Shown here piece after piece: positions 44,871 through 55,188 of a DNA stretch of 64,000 nt. Each line of letters starts with the position of its first letter. The first letter of the stretch is position 1. Under the pieces are notes generated by a model, which was not told the DNA's origin, did no database searches, and was given only the letters and a program-made list of their open reading frames with translations. The translations under genes and the position numbers were made by a program. The DNA is from Telopea speciosissima (Eukaryota; Streptophyta; Magnoliopsida; Proteales; Proteaceae): NCBI RefSeq assembly GCF_018873765.1, contig NC_057925.1, forward strand, positions 49,488,010 through 49,552,009. The letters run 5' to 3'.

Positions 44871-45223
44871 GAAAGAGAAGGGAAAGAGCGAAATGTGAAT
44901 CGCTTTAAGGTTTCAAAGGGTTTTGAGTTTTTTTTATTATTTTTTGTTAGGATAAAGAAGAATATAATATTTATAAATATCTATATATCTATATATTGTA
45001 TATATAAAAGTATATATATATATACTTATAAACAATTCAAGGTCAGGTCGGGCCGGACTCAACCCGAGGCCTAAACCCGAGCCCGACCCGACCCGACCCT
45101 ACCAGGGTCAAGCTATTTCTTAACCCTAACCCGCCCTTCGGGTTGAAAAATCAGGGTCGGGTCCGGGCCGGGCTCAGGGTGGGTTCGGGCCGAGCGGGCT
45201 TTATTGACACCCCTAGTTGGAGT

Positions 45224-45697
45224 GGGAGGATGGGGCTGCAAGTTGGATCGAGTGGAGGGGATGGGGGATGTAGTATGGAGGCTGTGGTTTGAATTTGAAA
45301 TAATTCTGATGGTCAAATATGGCTGGGCAGCAAGATCTAGGGTTTAATGGAATTCAAATACAAAAATAAAGGGGATCGATTTTGGGGGGGGGATTAAAGG
45401 ATTAGAAGAAGAAATTGGTGAACAAGTTGCAGCAGAAATCCACTGGCAGCAGCTTGAACAGGGTTGAAGGATAGAACCACCTTCAGAGAAGAACCTCTCA
45501 GCCGTCAAGGCGTAAAGAGTCACAAGAGATCCACCTGTCCTTCTTCCTTGATAGAACCACAAGGCAAATACTCCAAAGAGCAGTAGCAGCAACAATCAAC
45601 AACCAACAATTCTGTTTTTTTCAAATATTCAACTGTGGGGGAGCCTCCCACTATTTAATCTTTTATAATATAAGGCCATAGGCCAAATCCTAAAGCT
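45224..45697. other. Outer-element interior
   Basis: The minus-strand frame at 45344-45595 is short and unremarkable. No gene seen. Confidence 0.4.
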
Positions 45698-46452
45698 ATT
45701 ACAACCATAGTTCGAGAACTCGTTTCATTTCGGTATTTTGGGCTGATCGAAATATCCGAAATATTCGAAATTTTGGATATTTCGGTCGAAATATTGTATT
45801 TTTTTGGTATGTTTCGATAGGTCATTTCGGTGGGTTTTAGGCCAAGTTAAGACCTGAAACTTAATGGAAACCCTATTTTAGGCTATAAACACATTTAAAT
45901 GTTCAAATTGCAAAAATAGTCACCCAAAATGGTGTTTTGGATGTGCAAGATTGATTGGCATCGTACGGTCGAACCCTAATGTATAACTTAGTTAATTACA
46001 CATTTACACATACACATTGTACATTAAACAAGTAAATTGACTTGGAACTAAGTTGGAAACATAATGACTCATAAGTTAAGTCATAAATCATAATATTAAG
46101 TACATAAGACATCAAGTCAATAACAAGTTAACAAATAACAACTTAAGAGTTAAGATTTAAGAAGATGATATCAAACATTCCAAATCACAATATGTCAATC
46201 ACCTTCAAAAACAAGCAAAAGTGCAAAACCAGAGCTGTTTCACTGACGAAACATGTTCATTTATATAAAGCAATTTCTCGAGAAACTCAAAATCTCGCGA
46301 AATTTTGAAAAATCTCAAGATATCTCGAAATTTCGATCGAATTTTTGTATTTTTTTGATTCGAGGTGGCATTTCGTTTCGAGGAGGTCGAAATATCCAAA
46401 ATTTCCGAAATCTCGAACGAGATTTTGCGAGATTTTGAACTATGATTGCAAC
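45698..46452. mobile_element. 739-bp MITE inside the outer element
   Basis: Spans 45706-46444, starting CATAGTTCGAGAACTCG and ending CGAGATTTTGAACTATG. Flanks ATTACAAC and ATTGCAAC differ at one base, consistent with an 8-bp duplication. The subterminal parts are full of TTTCGAAAT-like words. The 8-bp duplication and CATAGTT end are shared with the element at 51.0 kb. Confidence 0.75.
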
Positions 46453-46900
46453 TCTTCCTTCATCATAAATTGTGGAGAGGTATAATTAAACTACTTAAAA
46501 CAATTTAAAACACTTAAACTATGAAGATTCCTAAGTAACCAATAGGATATAAGACCCTATCAGCCAATAGGAACATTTCAGGTAAATTGGACTAGTGGTT
46601 CAATCGGTTCAATTTAAAACATGAAAAATAAACTAAGTATTGGGCTAATCCAGTATGCAACATATGTATCCCTAGTTTAGGCTCATTAAAGTGGCCTATT
46701 ACATAGAAAACCCTTGGGAACAAATGCCCAACATATATATATCCCAACCCTAGATTATATCTAAAGAAATAAGCCCATTTCAATGATGAATTTGCATTAG
46801 ATGCATAGTTGAGGAAGTATTACAGCGAATTAAATCCATACATTATTGTTTTTTTACTCGTACTAAAAGCCCAAAAAAAAAAAAAAATAAATAAAAAAAA
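46453..46900. other. Outer-element interior
   Basis: AT-rich, ending in A-runs before the type B terminal repeats. No gene seen. Confidence 0.4.
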
Positions 46901-47159
46901 ATAAATAAAGTCAGGGTCACGGTCAATCAGGGTCAGGGACAGGGTTAATCAGGGCCAACCCGACCTTGCCCAACCCAATCAGGGTCAATCAGGGCCGGGT
47001 CGGGATAGGCAAAACCCTGGCAGGGTCGGATTGGGTTGAGGGTATCTTAGACCCTGGCAGGGTTGGGTTGGGCTTGGGTTTAGGTTAAGGCCCTTAGGGT
47101 TGGCTAGGGTTTAGGGCAGGCCCGGCCCAATCCGACCCATTGACACCCCTAATTAGAAG

Positions 47160-47216
47160 CACTTGTTTTGCCGGAGAAATTGTCGGTTCCTACATCGCCA
47201 GTTTGGTTAATCGGAG
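47160..47216 (+). other. Right half of the interrupted leader exon
   Basis: Begins directly after the target copy ATTAGAAG and ends TCGGAG before a consensus GTAAGT donor at 47217. The matching acceptor is TTTTAATGCAG (exon from 48649) or ATTTCAG (exon from 48666). Confidence 0.55.
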
Positions 47217-48689
47217 GTAAGTCTTATCTCCCTCTCTCTCTCTCTAGTACGTGTATTCATGGTTTCTGCTATTCTAATTCTTAGATTCACATGAAACACA
47301 TCCCATTCATTAAGAAATGCAATTTTAAAAAGAACTACAAACTTTACCATTAAAATTGTCTAAATAGTAGTTTTGAAATGGAAATTCTCATCAAAATAAA
47401 AATTCCATTAGAAATAAAGGTGAATTTGTAAGGAGTAGAACATGTATAGATGGAGAAAAAAGATTGCTACCATGTTCGGTGGTTAAGTTTCCTTTAATCA
47501 ATCTCATCTTAACAGGTAATAATCTCTCAGTTAGGTCAGTTTCTTGTCTTATTTTCTTGTTCTTATTGCCCAGCGATACTCTGTTCTCTTATCCATTTTC
47601 TTCTCATCAATTTTTGGTGTTTCTTTTATTCTAGTTCCCGGATTTATCTGAAACTTTGTTGTTTTATTTCTGTTGATGTTCTCTCTGAACTTGAGCATTT
47701 AAACGAGATTGAAACTTCTCTTAATCAATTTCACACGCCCCTGCCCTGTGTTCTGTTAAAACCTGAGCCTGTACCTACTGCCCCCTGTTTTCTGTGTAAG
47801 GGAACTAAATTATCTAGTTTGTTTGGTAGATCAGACCAAGAGGATAACTTGACCCTAATTTAGGCTGATCTGATTTTGTCAGTAAACCTTTATTCTGTTA
47901 AAGCCTTAGTGGTATCTACTACCCCCTGTTTTCTTCTTCATTCTGATAAATTTATTTTAGATGCTATTATTATGTTCATTGATTGATGTACTTACCTGTT
48001 GCATATTGAATATATGCTTGTAATTTTGCTCCCAATTTTTTAAACAGGAGTCATAATTTTTTAAAGTATTTTTGAATTCCATGCCTGTTTAGTACCCGTA
48101 CATATCCATACCCCTTTTTTTTATCACTATATTCAATCATGGGCTATTGTGAATGACGAGGACCCAGTTGCCGGATGTTTATATTTTGCTTGCTAATCCC
48201 TGGTACTTGGTACTTAGAAATTTATTTTTGGGATGGTAGATGGTTGATAAAAGTTTGATTTGGGATCACTAAACTTGTCTATTGATTAAGTTTCTTGAAT
48301 TTTTTCAAGTTTTGGGCTAGTTTAGATGTGCTTATGACCGCTTAATTAGCTGGGGTGGGTTGAAAGTAAGTTGGTTTCAGCTTTTAATGGAAAATCAGAT
48401 CGCATATAGATATGGTCGGTAGTTGCCATGGGTTTTCCCATGGAATTTCTTCTTTTCTGCTCTAGTCTTGCGAGAAAGCTTCTTTAAAAGAAGCCTTACT
48501 TCATAGGGGCACTCTACGTTCATTCCCCCCCCCCCCCCTTTTATTTCTTCACTATTTTGCTACATAGTTCCTTAACAACATTCATTGTTTTCATTGAATG
48601 TCTTTATGTCTAAATATTTTACCTTTCTGAGATCATGTTTTAATGCAGAGCGGTTAAAATTTCAGGTTATCCTCTTCATTACAAGCAAG

Positions 48690-51600
48690 ATGTCTTCGTT
48701 GACTGCTATTGTGCCGCTTACTATTACATCTAAGGCATCTCCAGGTACATTTATGTATTTCCTAAAACTTCTTATTGTTTTATTCAGGGGCTATGGGGAA
48801 ACTGAGCCATAGATATTATTTAGTTCTCTTCCCCCACCCTACTGCCTCTATAACATGCCTTATTTTTTCTTTAAAGTTATAATCACCATTTTTATGATGA
48901 GGATTGGTTGCCCTTTTCATAGAGCACATTTTGCCAGCAGATTATGAGGAATCAAGGACACGTCTTACATACAGTTAATTACATTCTATTTTGAGCAGTT
49001 AAGAATGTATTTTATAATTGAGCCTTCCCATTATGCTCAACTGTGAGAAACAAATTTAAACATCAATAACAACGATGAGAAAGTCGCTTGCGGTGCTGGT
49101 TGGATGTGCCAAGCAGAATCTGCTTGTATGATGGGGAAAAGTTTGTGGCAGCATAGATAGGATCGACATGTTCTCTCTGTCACTTTTCTATGTGGCAACT
49201 CTCTGCCCAGTAATCCAACTCATACTCATCTTAATGTATCATTTTAATATGATGTACATTTTATTATTAATTTTTAATAATTAATTAAACTGAAGTTCTT
49301 GTACATCTGCTTCCAAGTGTGAAAAGTGTTGCAGAGTTGTGCTGGGTGGAACCAAACGTTAAATACTTCTAGCCAAACCATCCTGGAACTTGAATCCTGA
49401 AAATTTATTGTTTGGTTTCAGGAAAGTGAAATGCTAGAATATCTCCCTGGTGTAATGAGATTGGCAAGAGTTTATTGGAATATTCTATGAAAGGAAAGCC
49501 AAAGTTCTAGTTTTTGCTGTTAGTCTGACCTTCTGTTCTCAATTCTCCATGGAAGTGGAGGTACTTCATGGAGGTTGATGGAAGTCTGGTGATGCAGTTA
49601 AGATTGTCCAATTGGGTCAATTGTGCCTAAAAAGACTTTATTTTGGCTCATCGTTGGGTTCTCTAGGCCTCAGGCTTCTTATTTTTGGGTTTATTGATGT
49701 AATTGGCCCATAAAGTGGGGGTAATGTTAGTGCACGGGATTAGTAGTTAAATTGAGAGTTTGAATTAGATTAGAATACTTAATAGTTAGATAGAATTCCG
49801 TTTTGAGTTTATTTACTTTATTGAGTGTATTAGAGTGATTAAGAGTCCTTTTATGAGTCAAATTAGGAATTTAGAAGGTCTATATATACATCCCCCCCAT
49901 CAATTAGAGATGATTTGAGTAAAGAATATGAGTTTTTTCTAAGAGTTTTGATGATGTTGAGCAATGCATACGGGATTGACATCCCAAACCTGATTTCTTC
50001 TCTTCTTCTCTCTTCTTCCTCCCAAGAAGGTTGATCTCATCTCTCTTTCCTCCCCTTCCATCAATCTGATTTCTTCCCTTAACAACGTAGTAGCAGCCCT
50101 TTCTGACCATTAAGAACCCTAGATTCCTTCATCTTCTTCTTTTCAAAAACCCAGAAACCCAACTTTAATTTGCTGCCAATTCAATTCCAGCACACTTTCC
50201 ACCATTAAAACTTAACGTAACTTTCACAGATAGACTCCCCTACATCAACATAACCAAACCCATCAAACACTAGGTCCTACCAAACCCTAACCCTAATTCG
50301 ACCTAAAAACCCTATTTTGACCTAGCTGAATTTACCAGTTCGTAGCAGATCCTGGTTATTGGTTTCTAGTTGGATCGCTTCCAATCTAGAACTAAATTAT
50401 CTGGAAGCTCTACAGAATTATTGAAATCCATGAAAAGTTATGGATAGGTTGGACTTTTTAGATGAGACTTCGAGAGAATGATAGATAAGCACCAATTTAC
50501 ACTGCAAAAGTAAGATAACCTTCTATGAGGATTTAAGATGAGTATGCTTGACACATTAAGGTTCACCTTATACATAGAATAAGAGATTTCTAGACCTACT
50601 ATAATTTTAAAAAGGACAAACACTGCTTAAAAAAGTGAGAGGCCTAGACAAACTTAGAGCCTATCGTTAAGAATTTTCTTTTTTGATGTCTATTGTTCAT
50701 GGTATACTCATGGTACACCCATATGTCCTATGTAAGGCGTTCTGTTCACCATAAATATATCGAAGACATTTTATCATTTTATATTGTAGAGGAACTTTCA
50801 ATGTATTTGATATGTTGAAAAATCCTTCCTGTACCAACTTGAGCTTTAGTAGGTTCTATCTTGATCTGTATGTCTATTTGTAAGATAGGGGGCATTTTGG
50901 TGGCTTTATAAGTTGGTAGACGATGCTGATGTCCTAGGTACAATCCTCTTATGCTGGGATAGTATATTCAATCTACTTCTAATGGATAGAAAAGATTACT
51001 AATCTGAGGTTTTACATGGAATCCTTGACATAGTTATCAAGGCGGGAAGGCGGCCATGGCGTTTTAGATGGTCAAAATTTAAGGCGACACCGCCATGGCG
51101 CCCAAGGCATCCAAGGCGACCAAGGAGCCTGGACGCTATGACGCCTTGATAACTATGATCCTTGATGGCATTAAACTTCGGTAGAAGTGTTCTAATTAGT
51201 TCAACATTTCCACTGAAGTTTGCTAATTTAAAGTATGAGGTTTCAGTTAAGATTTACTAAAGTAAACCCAATATTACCACCTCCTATGATTTATATAGTC
51301 TAGTAAATTTAATGTCACTCTTGATGTGAGCGGAAATTTAGTCTGTCGGTTTTAGTCATTTATGAGAAACTATTGGAATAGTGTGCAAAGCCCCGAATAG
51401 GGCCACTCGGGAGAGGTTTATGAAACACAAACATTTTATAAGCTCATTTGTTCATGGAAAATAGATATTCAAGAAGTTCATGGGGGGGGGGAAATCAAAA
51501 TTTATCGGGTTATTTCCGGTCATCTGTTCTCTTCTGGCACCTTGGAAATTGCAAAAGACCAGTTTGGTGAACTATTTTGGAAGGGCTATTATTGTCTGGA

Positions 51601-54600
51601 TTCAAGATATCTTTCGTACTGACAGTTTGGTTTTTAAATCTACTACATTATAATATTTCTGCCTATTATGATCTCATTTGGTATAGTGATTTCAGTTTTA
51701 TCAGGTTATGCTTAGTGGAAATTCTGAATTTTGTGTTTTTGTATGGTAATTTGGGTCAATTACTAGTTGTATTGAATACCATTCTGAATTATTTATTGTT
51801 CACATGATTGGTGAAGGGGCTGTAGTTTTCTCAGTTATGAGGGATATCATGCTTTGATCTCCCTTATATATGTGGTGAATTAAAAACATTGGCTTGTTTG
51901 GCCGACTCCAAGTCTCCAAAAACACTTGCTGATCTTCTTCTTCCTCTTTTGGTTTTTATTTTTTTTATTTTTTTAAGTCGTCTTTTTAGTTGTGTCAGGA
52001 ATAAGACATAATATAAACATTCTCTGAGGATCTGCTATTAAATTGGGCGGTGCAAGTATGGCTTCCCATACCTTTTAAGCCAAATCTCTTTCTCGTGCTT
52101 TGAATGAACTATGTCCTGCCTGCTGTTAGGGGGGACAATATTGCCGGGCTCGTTTTGCCAATTGACGAGTTTTTTTAGGGCCACGCCCAAGGGGTGGCAA
52201 TATGTAGTTAAAATTGGCCCCAGATTTCTCATAGGGCAGCCCAAGTTGCCCCTTCGTTGCTGTAGCTGCTACTTAATTTGAAATATTGTGCTATTGTTTT
52301 GATTTGGTAGCACTTGCTTATGTTTATTTCAGTCTGCTTCCTAAACTTGTATGTCAGAAAAAGCAAATATAACTTCTCTCATAGCCTAGATCTCTTTCTC
52401 ATCCTTGTTCGAGTAATGTATTTTCACCTTCATTTTAAAGATTGTTGTATTTAGGGTTTTGGTTAGGAAACTTTTTTAAAATTTCAGTTAAGTTTGCTTG
52501 CTAATGTTGTTTTTTCTCAGGCAAAACAGATGTGCATGGTGGAAAACTTCAATTTGCTCAATCTGGTCTAGTGAAGCATGTTACACGATCTCCATGTTTT
52601 CAAAGCAGAAAGCCCATCTCAGATTTTATTCGATTGCAGTCTGCCACAGTAATATGTGCAGCTGCTTTGGTGAGTTGAATGCTCCTCGTCTTCCTTCCAC
52701 TGGCTGCATGCTCTACTTTGTTGAACCTTAGTTATTCTCAAAAGAATACTGATACCCTAAAAGGATTAAAAGAACCCAAATCAAAAGTGAGGCTATAAGA
52801 GGAAAGAGCTTAAAATCTGGTGAAAGTCTTTTGTCATTTTTGTGGAACTTTAGTTGAGGAAGTAAATAAAGTCAATATAGGCTTTTGGGTTGTAGAAAGA
52901 ATTTCGTTATATGCCACAATTTTGGAATTGTCTGTGGCTTCATCAGCATTTGCCACTTAAAACACAATATTTTAGTTTTCATGTGTATCCCTGATATTAT
53001 ATGTGGGCCATAATGTTGTGAGACCTCCTGATTCCTCACAGCATACTGATTTCCAAGTGGGTCCTTCATTGCAAATGTTTGAGTTACAATGTGTATCACT
53101 TGTTGTCCCTTTTTTATTATGTTCATTGCGTAGAGGTTGGCTGTGGGGGGCAAGTAAAAATGTGTATCACTTGTCCCTTTTTTATTACGTTCTGTGATGT
53201 TCCTGCCAGAAGATCTGAAAGGGATAATGGTATTTTGTAAATGTGCTAGTTCAGTAGGATTCAACCGTGTTCACCAAATTACCCTTGAAATGCTTTTCTG
53301 CACCCCATCTAAACAGCAGTAAGAAAGGTGACACGGAGCACAGAAAAGGGCAATGAGAAACTGGATTCCCTTGAGAGAAAAATTCCTAGCACTTGGTTGT
53401 GGTCCTTCATTGCAAATGTTTGAGTTACAATGGAAAATTTTAAAATAAATAAAGAAATTGAAGAGAGATTTAATACAAAAATTTATTAGGAATCGAACTT
53501 AATTTAGTTTTGTTTAACTGATATTCATTTGGAAATTTATTATTATTAGGGTGTGGTTTCATGCACAGCCGTATAAGGGGGTGGGTTACAGTTCGTTAAC
53601 TGGGGGGGTTTGGTTATTTCGACCCCCTATTATCCCCATTCCACTGTCCATGCTCAACTGTGCTAGGTGCACAGAACCTGTTGCCTTAATATTATTATTA
53701 TCATTATTATTTTTATTCTTAAGCTACAATTTTAAAAGAACATCTGGGGTACACAGGTATTGTACTGATATCACCTGGCATCTACTGTATAACTGGTGGA
53801 GGGCCAGTTAGAGAGGGGAAGACATCTGAGATAGTCTCTCGGAGTTGTAAGGGAGAGAAGGATCACATAATCGTCACACTCACATAGAGCAATCAACACT
53901 TTTCTATTTTCAAATCTGTGTTTCCATTGTTTGATTACAATGTTTAAATGGGCAGAAATCAAAAGAGTCCTAATTAAAATATAAAACTGAAACTTGCAAT
54001 AAAACTATTTCTCCTGTTCCTACTATAAAACTTAAATAGAGTTCAAAATTACTAGTCTATTCCTACGTATCCTACCCCAAGCAAATAAAATTCATAAAAA
54101 TCAATTAAACTACTTCCAAGTTCCAATCCTTATTAGACAAAAAAATTTGGGTTGGACCGGTTCCGTCTGGGTTTGGTTTTCCAAAGCCTGTCATGCTGGT
54201 CCAACCAGTCAAGTGCTACTGCATCAATAACCCAGTTATAAGATTTGATAATTTCAAGGAATGACATGGAAGCTGTAGAAAATAATGAGCTTTAGAATTG
54301 AAGCATGCAAAGTACATATCAAGGAGTACTGTTTATGATTTATGGATAAGGGTGAGAGAGAAAGGAGGGTTTTGTTTCTTGAAAGATATTTTAGGAGTGT
54401 TCAGGTATTTTTTGAGGACTGAGTTCGCTTTATTTCCATGCAGAACGCGAAGTGTGGTGCAGAGCAAACCCAGACTGTTACACGCCAGGCACCAACATCA
54501 GTAATTACCAATGCTCCCATTCAAGGTGACTGCAATTCAATGATGTGGATTTAATGAAACAAATTTTCTATTCTATATGGTGCCACATCGATTTTAGACA

Positions 54601-55188
54601 ATGAGTATTGGAATGTGTAGGATGACGTTTGGTGTGAAATGTGCCCCTTTTTTTTGTTATTGTATGACTAAATTGGTGCTAGTTCTAGTAGCTTAATCTT
54701 CTTCCATGCATCTAATCGACTTTCTTGCAGATATGAATGAGGTAGTTTTCTGTCCTGCAAACAAGTTTCAGGGATGCATCACAGCTTTTTTTTCCCCCAA
54801 TAACTGCACTATAGAATATATTCTATTTCATTCAGAGATGGAGAACAATAGATTAAGCTTCCAATTGACTGGCATTAAGGCCATATATGTGCATATATTT
54901 GGTTCCTAAGCTTGCATCCTGACTAGAACCTAACTTTCTTGTTTTCAAGTTTTTTTTTTCTCTACATAAAGTTAACAATTCGATGGCTTTTCAGGCAAGG
55001 AAAAATCACCGGAGCTTGATGATGGGGGGACTGGATTACCACCTCGTGATGACGATGGTGGTGGCGGTGGAGGTGGCGGTGGAGGAGGTTGGAAGGGAGG
55101 ATTTTTCTTTTTTGGCTTTCTTGCATTTCTGGGCCTCTTGAAGGATCAAGAAAACGAGGGGCCTTATAGGGAAGAGAGGAGAAGATGA
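48690..55188 (+). CDS. Chloroplast-targeted Gly-rich protein, EMB1303/YELLOW LEAF 1-like
   Basis: Four coding exons: 48690-48744, 52521-52669, 54444-54525, 54995-55188. All introns are GT-AG with consistent phase, giving 159 aa. The N-terminus MSSLTAIVPLTITSKASPG is Ser/Thr-rich without acidic residues, as in plastid transit peptides. NAKCGAEQTQTVTRQAPTS (69-87) is a conserved-looking block. The C-terminal exon has an acidic stretch, eleven Gly (117-127), then WKGGFFFFGFLAFLGLLKDQ (128-147), a short hydrophobic segment that may insert in or lie on a membrane, and a basic end (REERRR). I recall this arrangement in proteins called EMB1303 in Arabidopsis and YELLOW LEAF 1 in rice, needed for chloroplast development; the naming is from memory. 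Introns are large (3.8, 1.8 and 0.5 kb). The leader appears interrupted by a 6.3-kb transposon. Confidence 0.72.
48745..51020 (+). other. Coding intron 1 of the chloroplast-protein gene, left part
   Basis: Non-coding. 49724-50250 has LTR-like composition (starts TGTTAGTGCACG, with TATATATAC near 49881) but no boundary or target duplication was found. Confidence 0.45.
51021..51165. mobile_element. 129-bp hAT-type MITE in the intron
   Basis: Spans 51029-51157 with terminal inverted repeats CATAGTTATCAAGGCG. The exact 8-bp duplication ATCCTTGA is at 51021-51028 and 51158-51165. The interior is GGCG-rich. A clear, intact non-autonomous element. Confidence 0.92.
52038..52244 (-). pseudogene. Protein-like fragment inside the intron, antisense
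   Basis: The minus frame of 68 aa contains HPLGVALKKLVNWQNEPGNI and VPPNSRQDIVHSKHEKEIWL then KRYGKPYLHRPI-stop. Composition and low-complexity profile look like real protein rather than random translation. I do not recognise the family. It lies opposite to the host gene and lacks a start or neighbouring exons, so a pseudogene or retroelement relic is most likely. Confidence 0.35.
52670..54443 (+). other. Coding intron 2 of the chloroplast-protein gene
   Basis: Non-coding. Contains small local repeats: GGTCCTTCATTGCAAATG at about 53058 and 53401, and TGTGTATCACTTG at about 53092 and 53161. Confidence 0.5.

Larger units (their letters stand above)
42832..45223 (-). mobile_element. Inner hAT-like element nested in the outer one
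   Basis: Spans 42840-45215 with GTTGGAGT as an exact 8-bp duplication at 42832-42839 and 45216-45223. It starts TAGGGGTGTCAATGGG and ends ATTGACACCCCTA. Its left end matches the inverted right end (type B) of the outer element over ~200 bp, and its right end matches the inverted type A end. It is therefore a second member of the same family in opposite orientation. It carries an F-box coding segment on the minus strand near its A end. No transposase is seen. Confidence 0.85.
40809..47159 (+). mobile_element. Outer hAT-like element with 8-bp target duplication
   Basis: The element spans 40817-47151 and is flanked by ATTAGAAG on both sides. It starts CAGGCCTGTAAA and ends TTGACACCCCTA, giving imperfect inverted termini of hAT style. 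Its left end (type A) has CCCGATCCTGA then TTTTTTTCAACCCGAAGGG. Its right end (type B) has ~200 bp of CCCTGGCAGGGT-type sequence. A smaller element of the same family sits inside in inverted orientation, and a MITE lies at 45706. No transposase frame is visible, so it is non-autonomous. Near its A end (41082-41400) is captured sequence related to that in the inner element. Confidence 0.75.

Noticed and set aside
49724-50250. Possible solo LTR in the chloroplast-gene intron
   Set aside because: Composition and a TGTTAG start fit, but no matching CA end or 5-bp duplication could be found.
53003-53197. Small open frames in intron 2 of the chloroplast-protein gene
   Set aside because: Short, no motif, and lie within a well-defined intron.
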